A program made the translations under genes and the position numbers. This document shows, piece after piece, positions 19,299 through 31,989 of a DNA stretch of 64,000 nt. The DNA lies in NCBI RefSeq assembly GCF_964355755.1, contig NC_092673.1, forward strand, positions 16,807,001 to 16,871,000, given 5' to 3'. Below the pieces are notes generated by a model. That model was not told the DNA's origin. It saw only the letters and a program-made list of their open reading frames with translations, and searched no databases. The DNA is from Antedon mediterranea. Its lineage: Eukaryota; Echinodermata; Crinoidea; Comatulida; Antedonidae. Positions within the stretch are counted from its first letter, which is position 1, and every line of letters starts with the position of its first letter.

Positions 19299-22200
19299 AT
19301 GGTTATTCGTAGGAGAGGACGTGAGTTGGCCAAAAAGATACTTTATTTAAGAATATTAACGAGAAGAATTAAGAGGAGAAAGGAGTTGAACAAAGCACCA
19401 AGAATCCACAAGTTCTGGGAGAGGAAAGTGCTAAAAGAAAGAATAGAGTTCGGGCAGTACCATACATTATTTAAGACACTGATAAAAAACGACAGAGAAT
19501 GGTTTTTTAGGTAGGCCTATATATATTAATAACATTTAATTACGGTATTATTAATATCTTTTTAGGCCTAGGCCTAGATGTTTAATTGTAATTTGCATTC
19601 ATAATTATAATGTTTGCCTAGGCCTAGGATATATGGATTTTTTTAAGGCCATGGATTGGTCTAGGCTAGGCCTAGTTATTATATTTAGCCATGGAGATTT
19701 AGCTAGGCCTAGTTAGTAGAGTACATCATACATGGACCTGGCTAAAGATGAAGGTCACAGTTCATTTCAGCCGCCGAGCTGGCGTCTATATAAAGACGAT
19801 GGTGAGTAAAATAGGCCTAGGTTAGGATAGGCCTATATAGGCTTACAGTATTTAGGCCTATATGCTATGATCAAGACACTCCTAGACAGATCTTTATTCT
19901 AGGCTAGTAAAGTAGGTAGGTTACTACAACTAGAAGCCAATCCACACATGGTCTACACTACTACTACTGTACACCCATCTACAGTGGTAGCCTAGAGAAG
20001 TACTAAACGGATAGGAAGTATGTATTACTCCTACTGTTGTTATTTTGTTGAAAAATTAAAATCTAAATTGATTAAATAGTGCATACAGTACACAATGAAC
20101 AATTGTAGTCTAAATAAAATATCCCAAACAAAGTGCATTTATTGCCATAGAAGATTGAATACATAATCACAAATAATACATTTACTAATCATGAATTAAC
20201 TTTGACATTTGGCAAATCAATTCTGTTATTACTTTTTAAAATAGTCACGGAACAATTGCATAATTTTTAGTTCCATATCTTCCTTGTCTTCCTCGTTTAC
20301 TCTTCGCATTTTCTTTGCTACCATCGTGCCGAATGTATCGGCTTCGTCTTCTTCTCCGCTTCCCTTAATCAGATCTATAAGGTCATTGTCTGTTACCCCA
20401 CTCTCAACCTGAACAATTGAAATTAATGAAAGATTTTGACATTTCTATCTAAAAACAAATTTCAAATTTTCCACACTCTTCTAGCACTGTTTATTCAACA
20501 ACAAAAAATAGGTATGCTTTTGCAAATTCATGATTATTTTAATATGCTATGTGAGAATACCTACATGCTTTTCTGTTTTGGAACATTTTCCTTTTGGCGT
20601 CTTTGACCAAGCTTTTTTAACCACTGCTGAAAATTAAAACAAAAAAGCTTCGGTAATTTTGCAGCTTGGCATAACATTATGTCTGGAAACGCCATAGTAC
20701 TGCTTATCATTATCAACACACAACTTTTTAGTACAATAGTAAATTACCAATATTGATATATAGTAATGATTTAAATACTTACGGTTCGGTCTTTCGACTG
20801 TCCTCTTGACTACTAAAAAGAAAAACAAATTAAAGTGTAGTTTCAGATATACATGAATTTCTGGAATAGGTGATGGCCTAGGAATAGTGGTGCACCTGCC
20901 CACCCATTCTAGCATAATAACACTTTGTATTAAATTGTTAACTATCATGATTGAATATTTACCTCTTGTAACATCAGCTTTTATTTGGGCAGCATCTGCT
21001 GAACCTTCTTCCAGACTTCCTTCATATCCTGCAAAAGCCCCTTCCAAGTCGTCCGAGACATTACCCAATAAGTCGGCTTCTTCTGTTTCATTTTGCAACT
21101 CAGTACCTTCTCCTAAAATTACAATAAATAATGTTTTTTTTTATTTTTAAGCCTTAAAAGTATGTAGTGTTGGTACAAACTATTTTGTAGTAATATGTAA
21201 AATGTCATTTTTTGTTATTTATAATTTTGTTTATTGTCTTCAGGTATTTAAGGATGACGCCGGAAAGATTTAGTTATCTTCTGTCTGCGGTTGAGCCCTA
21301 TCTAAAGATAAGACAAGACAGAGGTCGTACTGCAATTTCAGCAGAAGAAAAGCTTGTGATAACTTTGCGTTATCTGGCTACGGGTGACTTGATGGCATCA
21401 CAAACATTTAACTTTCGGGTTGGTCGTGCAACAGTTTCTAGCATAATCCGGGAAGTTTGTGATTCAATTTGGACAGCTTTAAATAAGAAATACCTAATGC
21501 TACCATCAAGTGAGAATGAATGGATGGCAATTGCAGAAAAATTTGACAATGATTGGAATGTTCCTTATGCGATTGGTGCAGTAGACGGTAAGCACATTGC
21601 TATCAAGTGTCCCAAATTTGGCGGCTCGATGTACTATAACTATAAAGGCTTTCATAGTACAGTATTAATGGCAATTTGTGATGCCAGTTACTCATTTGTA
21701 TGGACAAGCATTGGCTCATATGGGCGGGATAATGATGCCGCTATTTTTGGTGCTTCATCATTTTTCAAAAGAGCTGATTTTGGAAAGCTAAAGCTGCCAC
21801 CACCATCGGTTGTGGGTGGTCAACAATTGCCTTATGTTTTATTAGGGGATGATATATTTCCTCTTAGAACTTGGTTAATAAAACCATATGGTGGCAACAA
21901 TTTGACTGATGAAGAGGAAGTGGCAAATTATAGGACATCGAGAGGACGCCGAACCATCGAAAACACCTTTGGTGTAATGGCTGCAAGGTGGCGCATATTT
22001 AGGCGTCCTATAAGAGCAAATATTGAAACTGTTGACCAGATTACAAAAGCTGTAATCTGCCTACACAATTACCTAATGCAAACTGATAATGCACACTACA
22101 TACCCAGCGGGTTTGTTGACAGCTGGAGCAATGGAGAATTTAAAGAAGGGGAATGGCGCAGTGTTGTGCAAGATGATGAAACTGGCCTTCAAAATATAAG

Positions 22201-22336
22201 AAGGGTGGGGTCAAACAATTATACGGCTACTACCAAAGAAACAAGAGATAGGTTTCGAGACTACTTTAACAGCCAGGAAGGTGCTGTTCCTTGGCAGTAT
22301 GATGTGGCACACAATTGCGGTCCTTTGGCATCTTAA
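19299..22336 (+). CDS. Harbinger (HARBI1-like) transposase, two exons
   Basis: Exon 1 is 19299-19510 and exon 2 is 21244-22336; the splice (AG/GTAGGC to TTCAG/GTATTT) splits an Arg codon and joins REWFF to YLRMTPERF, giving about 434 residues. The first exon is very basic. The second has an N-terminal helical DNA-binding region (MTPERFSYLLSAVEPYL) and the DDE_Tnp_4 core: first Asp in AVDGKHI, second in LLGDDIFP, Glu in RRTIENTFG, then the ARWRIFRRPI and CLHNYL motifs. All three catalytic residues are present and the frame is intact. Exons 3-6 of the minus-strand partner gene lie inside its intron. Confidence 0.88.
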
Positions 22337-22813
22337 AAGTGTTGTTAGTAAATTATATGTATTTGTTAAAAATAATCTTCCTGTTTTGTAAATAATCTAT
22401 ATGACATTTTTTTAAATCTATATTCAAATATGTTCTGTGTAATTTTGAATATTGACGAATCTTGTTTATTGAAGAAAAAAAATAACAATGTTGTAGTTTA
22501 TGCTTGCTATAACTTGCATTCATAATTATTTTTTGTTTTCTTGTCCTTGTACTATGGTTTACATTTCCAAACATTCCAAATAAAATAGTTATTTCTTTCC
22601 TATCTTTCCTAAATTGATTTTAATTTTTAAATATATTGCTGATGTTGCAGAACGTTAACAAATATTTATATTTGATTGCTACTTGAAGATGTTATTAAAT
22701 GTTGTTAATGAGTTATTGAGATGTAAAATTACTTTTATTTGTTTATCCTCCTTTCAAATAGTGTGATAAATAAAAAATTTAGTGTGTGGTGGTTGATAAA
22801 TACAATTATTTAC
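22337..22813. other. Harbinger interior: transposase 3' region
   Basis: AT-rich sequence after the transposase stop with an AATAAA near 22580. It is also the intron of the minus-strand gene. Confidence 0.4.
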
Positions 22814-23044
22814 CTGAGTCGTCAAAGTCCAGCTCCAACACTTGTTGAGTTTCGGAAAAAAGCCGTATGCATTCAGATGAAGCTTCTTACTCGGTTAATG
22901 AAATTGACATTTCTTCGGACTCTAGTGTCTTCCTATGATTTATATGTTTAATCAACCATCTCATGTGTTCCCACTCATGGCCAATTGGGAGGATGTCATC
23001 CCTGCCTGCACCACTACGGACACTAGCCCTAACCTTCTTTAGAT

Positions 23045-23152
23045 GTCTACAAAATAATAATAATTATAATTATTATTACAATAATAACAATAACGATTAT
23101 TATAATAACTAAAAATTATGATTATAATAATAATAATACTAATAATAAGGGC
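23045..23152. repeat. (TAA)n-type microsatellite in Harbinger element
   Basis: An imperfect AATAAT/ATTATT run between exons 1 and 2 of the minus-strand MADF gene, where part of the domain is missing. Confidence 0.6.
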
Positions 23153-24427
23153 CTAGCCTAGTAGGTCGCAGTAGAAGAGTGCCGTTAACATCTTTAGAAA
23201 CAGCTTCCCACGCATTTTTTTTTTCCCGTTTTCCATTTTTGTATTCTTTGGTATTTTTGTCATATAGACAAAGATAAGCTTGAATAGCGTCAAACACATG
23301 GACTTCTGTAGATGAAGGCATCTTGTGAAATGAAGTCCTCAAAAAGGGACGCAGAAATTATTTTTTTTATTCCTGATGTGATGATGATGATCTTTTTTTG
23401 AACGTTGAATTATGATTTGCCCACGATGTTATTTACATATACAGTTCATCTAATGGACTTTTTTACCCGGTTTTTATTTCCTTTTTTATAAATAGATAGG
23501 CCTAATTCAAATGATGTAGGCTAATAATTATTTATTTTCATTATCAAATGAATTATCATATGCCTATAAGTTGTGTTTAGATTCAAGCAAACACTACGGT
23601 GAATTTAATAAATATATATTATTAATTTATTACCCAACCTACCTTCATCATACAATTAAAACAAAATCATTACGTAACTTTTCCCCACCTGCTTTTGAAC
23701 GCAAACTATGCCAGGTGAACGTATTGTTATCCTGATGATCCTGATGATGACACTGTTCTCTAACATTTTATGAAATGTTATTGCCATAACGTTTTTAATT
23801 TAGTCCGTCTGTGTGTATTATTTTTACCCATTATATCGTATTTTTACTATGTTTATATAATTATAATAAGTAATAAGCAAGACAATTTTGTATAGTTCTT
23901 ACATCTATTTCATATTTCATCCACCTAAATTATTACATTCTATCACGAATTGAAAAAAAAAATGGTTCGTGTTTATTTACGTATCATTTATTGTCAACAA
24001 TTCTTAATATATACGGTATTTTCTACTTTCTATCACCTTTCCAAGCTTTGACCTTCTTGCCAACGTCACATAATCCTCGTCACTGATTGGCTGGTTCTTA
24101 CGATCATTGCGCTTACGCTTACGAAAGTTGACTTCAAGTCAACTTTCGTAAGCGTAAGCGGAAGGGTATAAAATCGAATCGTAAGGCATGTTTATCCAGA
24201 AATTCACCGGTTTCCTGTCGAACCGTCGATTATCGACGTAACAGACGGAAGCTTCAGTCACCGGTTTCCTGTCAAACACTTGTACTACGACGATTTCTAC
24301 TTGCGTTACGTCGTTTTGATATTTAGCTTTTTTCAACCGGTTTCCTGTCGATTTTCAATTTCCAAAGTAAAAACGACGCAATTGTAAGAAATTCTAATTT
24401 CTCACGTCGACTGGAAACCAGGCTTTA

Positions 24428-24904
24428 CACCGTCAAAAATACTTTTTCTTTTTTATTGACATTAATTTATTGTGCCTGAAAAGTTTAATTGGTTTAAAAG
24501 AATATTAGTATTTCTAATCTAGAGTATACTACAAAGGATTGTGTTGTTTTTTTGTGTGTTAGATTGTGCACATAAGGCATGTGCATTGTTACCTCACAAA
24601 ATAAAACTGATAAGAAATTTAATTTCATTATGCAATTATTTTATCTTAATTCAGGGGCATGAGTTATTATTATGTAATACCTTTTGTTTGTCAATGCTTT
24701 TGTCAATTTGTTATTTGCTTGTTCATTGTTGCGCCCATAATAGACTCCTTTGTTTTCTAGTGCACCCTTTTTCTATATGTATTTGTCTTTTACTAATATT
24801 CTATCAGTACCTGATGATGACCTATGGTCGAAAGTACTCGTATAATAAATATTTTATTTTGAGGCAGAAACAAGAAATTTGTCTGTTTTATATATATTAT
24901 GCCT
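24428..24904. other. intergenic, possible retroelement tail
   Basis: AT-rich. The stretch CCTGATGATGACCTATGG followed by TCGAAAGTACTCG near 24810-24840 resembles 3' ends seen in some retroelements (memory only). The long open frame across it (24541-24999) runs into the next MITE and is not a gene. Confidence 0.3.
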
Positions 24905-25461
24905 CCATTTACATACGATTTCATCAACGATTTTACAGGAAAAGGGGGTACAAATCAACATTAAAAATTGTTAATATCTTCAATTTTTTTAAAAGTTGAA
25001 CCGAGTTCAACTTCAACGTTACGATCGGTAAAACTGACTGACCAATCAAATAGTTAATAAATTACGTCATCATAGTTTGTTAAAAAATACGTACACGTTG
25101 ATAATTCTTGTTATTTTAACACTTGTTATTTTGAAATATCAGACTTTAAAAGAGTACAACAAACATCGTCGCGTTGTCTGATATTTCAAAATATAAATTT
25201 TAATATAAAAACAATTTAATTTAATGTTTGTCTTTAGTGTAAAGCCTAGATTAAGATATCAGCGAAAACATGTCCTAGGCCGGCTGGGTTGAAGCATCAA
25301 AACCCGTAACTTTTTCCATTATCAAACGGGCCCGGCTGCGCGTGACCAGCATTGGCTTTGCAAAACTTCATGTCCATGTGTCCCAGCAACGTCGAAAGAA
25401 CCAAGAAACCATTGAAAATCGCGTAAAAAATGTGTAAAAATTTGCGACGGGAAAACAGGCT
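24905..25461. mobile_element. degraded Harbinger-type MITE
   Basis: Clear similarity to the intact MITE at 34903-35568: AACAGGAAAAGGGGGTA-like start, GACCAATCAAAT, AATTACGTCAT, and the AAGCATCAAAACCCGTAAC block. It ends GAAAACAGGCT followed by TTA. The left terminus is eroded. Confidence 0.6.
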
Positions 25462-28024
25462 TTAGGATATTGCCGCAAAAAAAAAAACAGTTCCATATAT
25501 TAAATATGGTCTATAAAACCCACTATATTCAGATAATTATATGACAAGAATCGACTGGCCAAAATGCCTCAGATGCTATCTTGGGGCGTCCAGAATAAAA
25601 TTGTTTCCGGGGGGACCATGCCCCCCGACCCCCTAGACGATTATTTTCCCATATCGGCCCCCTCTTTATCAAAATCCTTGATCCGCCCCTGTCATTAGTC
25701 AGTAAAACATTTTTTCGTGGCTTAGACTTACAGCACCAGGGAACATTTTCGTTAGTGTAGCATAGCAAAAAGCTATACAAAACAACCTTATTGCTATACA
25801 TTTCTAAAATTGTGTAGCAAAAAATACAATACAAAACTATGTTTCTCGACTAAAAATCAGTTTGATTAGCAATATTGCTAAACAAAATTTTTAAATGAAA
25901 TTTTTCCCTGCACTCTTTATACTAATGGATATTTGGATGTATAAGTTTCATCCGATTAACAAATGGTAACATGCATTGACAGTTGACAAACATTTTGTGG
26001 TTTTAATAAATAAAATAATTAATTATATAATATAGGGTAAATTACACAGAAAAAAGTAATGTGATGATGTGCGTTTGCCTAGCCTTTGTTTAAGGTGCAC
26101 TTTCACCTTGGCTGGAAAACCCCAGGGCAATTTACAGTCATTTTTGTCTTTTCAGGTTTAGACATGCAAGTGATTATTAATTTCCAATAGACCATATCAT
26201 AAAACCCATCAAAAACTCTATGTGAGTTGCTCTCTGTTGATATAAAATCTTTTATTTTCCATTGAATAGGCTGACATACAAGACTGATTTAGGAAGTCAT
26301 GTGACACAGAGAACACGGCAAAGAGGGTGTTGGCATTGTGCATTACAATAAATACCTTATAGGCTGGTAGCATACAATCCCATTGCTGGACCAGTGGATG
26401 GAGGATTCTTTTCCAGACAAATGACATAATTTTATGGTTACCTACATTATTTATGAATTCATTAGTGTGATGTGAGTTGTAATTGTATATTTTTAAAATT
26501 TCATTATAGTAATTTGGCTTTTAAGCTAGTAGAGCTTGTTGTATGAAGGTTTAAACATGGAGCTATAAATAATAGCTCCATGGTTTAAAGCTAGTCAGTA
26601 ATAATACAATACAATGGTTCATACAACAAACAGTAACCAAAACTAACATATTTTGGTTTATAATCCAACAGATATGTTGTGTGAGAATAAATGCTGTTTT
26701 AAATGTCTTATTAATTCTTTTTAATTGTGGTTTGCTGTCTTTAAATTAGCTTATGATTGCCATGTTGATACTGAGACTATCTTATCTATTGAACAAACAA
26801 TATTATTTATGTAATTATTAGAATCAGGGACAATTTGATTTTCTCATTGTGAAAAAAATTGATCATACTGTGTGGCAATACTTACTTACAGTAGACAGAT
26901 TAATTTAGAAAAATAAAAACTGCAGAATGATTTTTTAAGCATTTTATAGCAATTATTTATAATAAAAACTAGATTTCAACTTGCCATGGTAATGAGTTAG
27001 GCTATTACTCAACGCATTGTAACACACACATGCTATTATATTAAGCTTTGTCTATAGTAGGCTGCACTATGACGATTGTACGAATATCATAGCCGTACAG
27101 TAGGCCTAATCAAGTCATAGGCATTTCAGTCGATCAAAGGGGCTATTTCTACTGTTCAAAAAGCATCAACATTTGACCGTATTAGCATTGTAAACAGTTT
27201 AGTTGATGGTTAGTTTTTATTTTACGCAACTATTCAAATATTTGGAAAGGATGACTTTTTCAAATTGAAAAATAAATTCATATGTCTGAAAGATGCTTGT
27301 TTGAGTAATAACATATGGAAAATTGGAAGAAAACTGATAAAAATTAAGTAAGGCAATAAGATGATGTAGCTGCTCACAATTAAAATGGTGAGATAGATAG
27401 TTGTTTTGTTTCATTATGCAATGATAAATAAAAAAATAAAATAAATGTGATGTGAAGTAGGATTGGCCTCCCCATGGATATCTTTTTTCCTTCTTGATAT
27501 TCCTTACCAATAATTAACCAGTATATAGGCCAATAAATAATATTATCAATAATATTATCACAACATAAAATGGCATAGTAGACCTCTCTAGCCAAACAGA
27601 GTCCCCTAATTAGCCTTTAGTGACAATTGTTTTTTATACCTAAACAATTCCTTCAAAATACGCATTATTATCCTAAAGCACAAAATATTAATTATTATGA
27701 ATTTTTTTATAAAGCTAACAATATATTATATGATAATTTGTGAATCATTATTTTACAGTTGTAATTCTACATGTTATCCTATCTATTATGCACTTTATAT
27801 GCATTCATTATTGCCAGCTATATAACTACTAAACAATAGGAATGCACTTTGTCTGGCAGTGTCCCTTTGTATGAATCGTTCAACATTGGGCCCATTGCGG
27901 TTTACGCGTGATATGTTCCATCCAGGGACCAAAATGTGTAGTGTAGTTACTTTCCAGGTGAAGTTTACCCCCGCGTTACCTTGTGTACTGTGTATCGACG
28001 TACGCTACAGCAAAAACAAGTTAT
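25462..28024. other. intergenic, no gene recognised
   Basis: AT-rich. Bases 25530-25700 hold a compact C-rich block (CCGGGGGGACCATG nearby) that looks like a dispersed repeat. Short minus-strand open frames at 26218-26427 and 27217-27595 have no recognisable domain. Confidence 0.35.
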
Positions 28025-31000
28025 GGGGGATGTGGGTAGAGATGCTTGTCACCTGTTATGTGTATTTTAAGGGGGGATGTGGATAGAGGTGCTTGTCACA
28101 TGTTATGTGTATTTTAAGGGAGGATGTGGATAGACGTGCTTGTCACCTGTTATGTGTATTTTAAGGGGGGATGTGGGTAGAGGTACTTGTCACCTGTTAT
28201 ATGTATTTTAAGGGGGATGTGGATAGAGGTGCTTGTCACCTGTTATGTGTATTTTAAGGGGGATGTGGATAGAGGTGCTTGTCACCTGTTATGTGTATTT
28301 TAAGGGGTTGTGGATAGAGGTGCTTGTCACCTGTTATGTGTATTTTAAGGGGGATGTGGGTAGAGGTGCTTGTCACCTGTTATGTGTATTTTAAGGGGGA
28401 TGTGGATAGAGGTGCTTGTCATCTGTTAATGTGTATTTTAAGGGGGTTGTGGATAGAGGTGCTTGTCACCTGTTATGTGTATTTTAAGGGGGGATGTGGA
28501 TAGAGGTGCTTGTCACCTGTTATGTGTATTTTAAGGGGGATGTGGATAGAGGTGCTTGTCATCTGTTATGTGTATTTTAAGAGGGATGTGGATAGAGGTG
28601 CTTGTCACCTGTTATGTGTATTTTAAGGGGGGATGTGGATAGAGGTGCTTGTCACCTGTTATGTGTATTTTAAGGGGATGTGGATAGAGGTGCTTGTCAC
28701 CTGTTATGTATATTTTAAGGGGGATGTGGATAGAGGTGCTTGTCATCTGTTATGTGTATTTTAAGGGGGATGTGGATAGAGGTGCTTGTCACCTGTTATG
28801 TGTATTTTAAGGGGGATGTGGATAGAGGTGCTTGTCATCTGTTAATGTGTATTTTAAGGGGGATGTGGATAGAGGTGCTTGTCACCTGTTATGTGTATTT
28901 TAAGGGGGATGTGGATAGAGGTGCTTGTCATCTGTTATGTGTATTTTAAGGGGGGATGTGGATAGAGGTGCTTGTCACATGTTATGTGTATTTTAAGGGG
29001 ATGTGGGTAGAGGTGCTTGTCACCTGTTATGTGTATTTTAAGGTGGGTGTGGATAGAGGTGCTTGTCATCTGTTACCGGTATGTGTATTTTAAGGGGGAT
29101 GTGGATAGAGGTGCTTGTCATCTGTTATGTGTATTTTAAGGGGGTTGTGGATAGAGGTGCTTGTCATCTGTTATGTGTATTTTAAGGGGGTTGTGGATAG
29201 AGGTGCTTGTCACCTGTTATGTCTATTTTAAGGAAGGATGTGGATAGAGGTGCTTGTCACCTGTTATGTGTATTTTAAGGGGGATGTGGGTAGAGGTGCT
29301 TGTCACCTGTTATGTGTATTTTAAGGGGGGATGTGGATAGAGGTGCTTGTCACCTGTTATGTGTATTTTAAGGGGGTTGTGGATAGAGGTGCTTGTCACC
29401 TGTTATGTGTATTTTAAGGGGGATGTGGATAGAGGTGCTTGTCACCTGTTATGTGTATTTTAAGGGGGTTGTGGATAGAGGTGCTTGTCACCTGTTATGT
29501 GTATTTTAAGGGAGGATGTGGATAGAGGTGCTTGTCACCTGTTATGTGTATTTTAAGGGGATGTGGGTAGAGGTGCTTGTCACCTGTTATGTGTATTTTA
29601 AGGGGGATGTGGGTAGAGGTGCTTGTCACCTGTTATGTGTATTTTAAGGGGGATGTGGATAGAGGTGCTTGTCACCTGTTATGGGGATGTGGGCAGAGGT
29701 GCTTGTCACCTGTTATGTGTATTTTAAGGGGGATGTGGGTAGAGGTGCTTGTCACCTGTTATGTGTATTTTAAGGGGGTTGTGGGTAGAGGTGCTTGTCA
29801 TCTGCTATGTGTATTTTAAAGGGGGATGTGGGTAGAGGTGCTTGTCACCTGTTATGTGTATTTTAAGGGGGGTTGTGGGTAGAGGTGCTTGTCACCTGTT
29901 ATGTGTATTTTAAGGGGGATGTGGGTAGAGGTGCTTGTCACCTGTTATGTGTATTTTAAGGGGGGGGGGGGGGTGGATAGAGGTGCATGTCACCTGTTAT
30001 GTGTATTTTAAGGGGATGTGGATAGAGGTGCTTGTCACCTGTTATGTGTATTTTAAGGGGGGGGGGGTGTGTGGATAGAGGTGCATGTCACCTGTTATGT
30101 GTATTTTAAGGGGATGTGGGTAGAGGTGCTTGTCACCTGTTATGTGTATTTTAAGGGGGATGTGGGTAGAGGTGCTTGTCACCTGTTATGTGTATTTTAA
30201 GGGGGATGTGGATAGAGGTGCTTGTCACCTGTTATGTGTATTTTAAGGGGGATGTGGGTAGAGGTGCTTGTCATCTGCTATGTGTATTTTAAGGGGGATG
30301 TGGATAGAGGTGCTTGTCACCTGTTATGTGTATTTTAAGGGGGGATGTGGATAGAGGTGCTTGTCACCTGTTATGGGGATGTGGGCAGAGGTGCTTGCCA
30401 CCTGTTATGTGTATTTTAAGGGGGATGTGGATAGAGGTGCTTGTCACCTGTTATCTTACAGTATGTGTATTTTAAGGGGGATGTGGATAGAGGTGCTTGT
30501 CACCTGTTATGTGTATTTTAAGGTGGGTGTGGATAGAGGTGCTTGTCACCTGTTATGTGTATTTTAAGGGGGATGTGGATAGAGGTGCTTGTCACCTGTT
30601 ATGTGTATTTTAAGGGGGATGTGGGTAGAGATGCTTGTCACCTGTTATGTGTATTTTAAGGGGGTGTGGATAGAGGTGCTTGTCACCTGTTATGTGTATT
30701 TTAAGGGGTTGTGGGTAGAGGTGCTTGTCACCTGTTATGGGGATGTGGGCAGAGGTGCTTGTCACCTGTTATGTGTATTTTAAGGGGTTGTGGGTAGAGG
30801 TGCTTGTCACCTGTTATGTGTATTTTAAGGGGGGATGTGAGTAGAGGTGCTTGTCACCTGTTATGTGTATTTTAAGGGGGATGTGAGTAAAGGTGCTTGT
30901 CACCTGTTATGTGTATTTTAAGGGGTTGTGGGTAGAGGTGCTTGTCACCTGTTATGTGTATTTTAAGGGGGGATGTGAGTAGAGGTGCTTGTCACCTGTT

Positions 31001-31278
31001 ATGTGTATTTTAAGGGGGATGTGAGTAAAGGTGCTTGTCACCTGTTATGTGTATTTTAAGGGGGGATGTGAGTAGAGGTGCTTGTCACCTGTTATGTGTA
31101 TTTTAAGGGGGATGTGAGTAAAGGTGCTTGTCACCTGTTATGTGTATTTTAAGGGGGATGTGGATAGAGGTGCTTGTCACCTGTTATGTGTATTTTAAGG
31201 GGGGTGTGGGTAGAGGTGCTTGTCACCTGTTATGTGTATTTTAATGGGGGATGTTGGTAGAGGTGCTTGTCACCTGTT
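28025..31278. repeat. 46-bp minisatellite array, about 70 units
   Basis: The unit is about 46-47 bp, with GATGTGGATAGAGGTGC, then TTGTCACCTG, then TTATGTGTATTTTAA and a G run. Units differ mainly in G-run length (4 to 13), GGATAG versus GGGTAG versus GAGTAG/GAGTAA, and CACCTG versus CATCTG. Three units share one internal loss (TTATGGGGATGTGGGCAG near 29680, 30372 and 30736). Near the right end, three variants form a higher-order block seen twice (about 30780-31050). Each unit holds an E-box (CACCTG) in most copies. Open frames arise because some frames of the unit lack stops. Confidence 0.9.
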
Positions 31279-31329
31279 CATCCCTTTCTTTTTGCTGCCT
31301 TTTTGTTGTTCGCCGTGATCACATTTAAT

Positions 31330-31985
31330 AAATAAAACTAGAAAGCCACTCCGAGAGTGCATACCTCCGCCTACTGCGAAATTCATCAGATTTAGTTACC
31401 GGAAAGTGTGTGTCTTTACTCTTAATGCTGTGTGTGATTTAGGCTAATTTCACTACAAGCATGTGCATGTGAGTTTGGTGTAAATGTTATGTAACCCGCC
31501 TTTCAACCAACAATAGCTTCAGCTGACTAACAATAGAACAGAAACGCGAAAAACAAACGAGTGAATTTGAAAAGAAATAGGGTTTTTAAACTACCCGCAT
31601 CAAAAAACTTGTACATTAAATCTAATTATGTTTTAAAATTACAAATCACATTAATTAATTCTTCCCTCTTGTACAAAAATGAAGATTCATTTTTGTACAA
31701 GTAGTTATCGAGAAAATACAATTTTAGTTTACTTGTTACTTTAAGACTGCTCACCGGCTTTTGAAATTTCTTTTAACACTAGCAAGTCTGAAAATAATTT
31801 TAAAAAGTGGTCTAGAATTAGGACCATGGTCCGGATTGCCTGCAAAATTAAATGGAGTTGTCCTTGACCACATACAGTATCTATCTGTATTTTCATTTTG
31901 GAAAAGATATTGTAATTACTTTTTGAGTAATCCTGCTAACAAACAAACAAACACACATGCTCGATTCTTTGGCGGAGGTAAATAA
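31330..31985. repeat. dispersed repeat with ACCTCCGCC / GGCGGAGGT ends
   Basis: The left end (CCACTCCGAGAGTGCATACC, then TCCGCC) and the right end (AACAAACAAACACACATG, then TTCTTTGGCGGAGGTAA) carry inverted ACCTCCGCC/GGCGGAGGT motifs. I recall this arrangement as a common dispersed repeat of marine invertebrates, but could not check. The open frame at 31761-31985 is part of it. Confidence 0.4.
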
Positions 31986-31989
31986 ATAA

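Larger units (their letters stand above)
20229..23321 (-). pseudogene. MADF-BESS accessory gene of the Harbinger element, probably damaged
   Basis: Read on minus from the ATG at 23321: exon 1 (to about 23170) gives the MADF start (DAIQAYLCLYD, then KNAWEAVSKDV). Exon 2 is 23046-22814, with RSGAGRDDI and HEWEHMRWLIKHI, the MADF end. Exons 3-6 are 21112-20963, 20812-20783, 20626-20565 and 20408-20229, all phase-consistent, giving an acidic linker, a basic stretch and a BESS-like end (FGTMVAKKMRRVNEEDKED). In Harbinger elements this protein helps nuclear import and DNA binding of the transposase. Two faults: about 15 expected MADF residues are missing where a TAA microsatellite lies (23047-23160), and a TAA stop at 22889-22887 interrupts exon 2 unless the overlapping GTAAGA donor is used. 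Confidence 0.6.
19004..24424. mobile_element. PIF/Harbinger element with both genes
   Basis: A 5.4-kb element with inverted ends AGCCTGGTTTCCAGTCGACG and its complement. It encodes a HARBI1-like DDE transposase on plus and a MADF-BESS protein on minus, the two-gene set of this superfamily. A subterminal palindrome near 24115-24160 resembles that of the 2.2-kb copies at 2971 and 5886. Flanking triplets are TAA on the left and TTA on the right: both fit the TWA target but do not match each other. Confidence 0.85.

Noticed and set aside
24541-24999. 152-residue hydrophobic open frame
   Set aside because: Begins at a non-ATG codon, crosses into a MITE, and shows low-complexity AT-driven composition.
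25529-25834. Minus-strand frame with GGSRILIKRGPIWEN
   Set aside because: It is a C-rich dispersed repeat read in frame; no start or domain.
28740-30783. Several 60-80 residue open frames with repeated RGACHLL and CVF phrases
   Set aside because: They are translations of the 46-bp minisatellite; no start context, splice sites or domain.
28025-31278. CRISPR-like regular repeats
   Set aside because: Units are contiguous without unique spacers and the DNA is animal.
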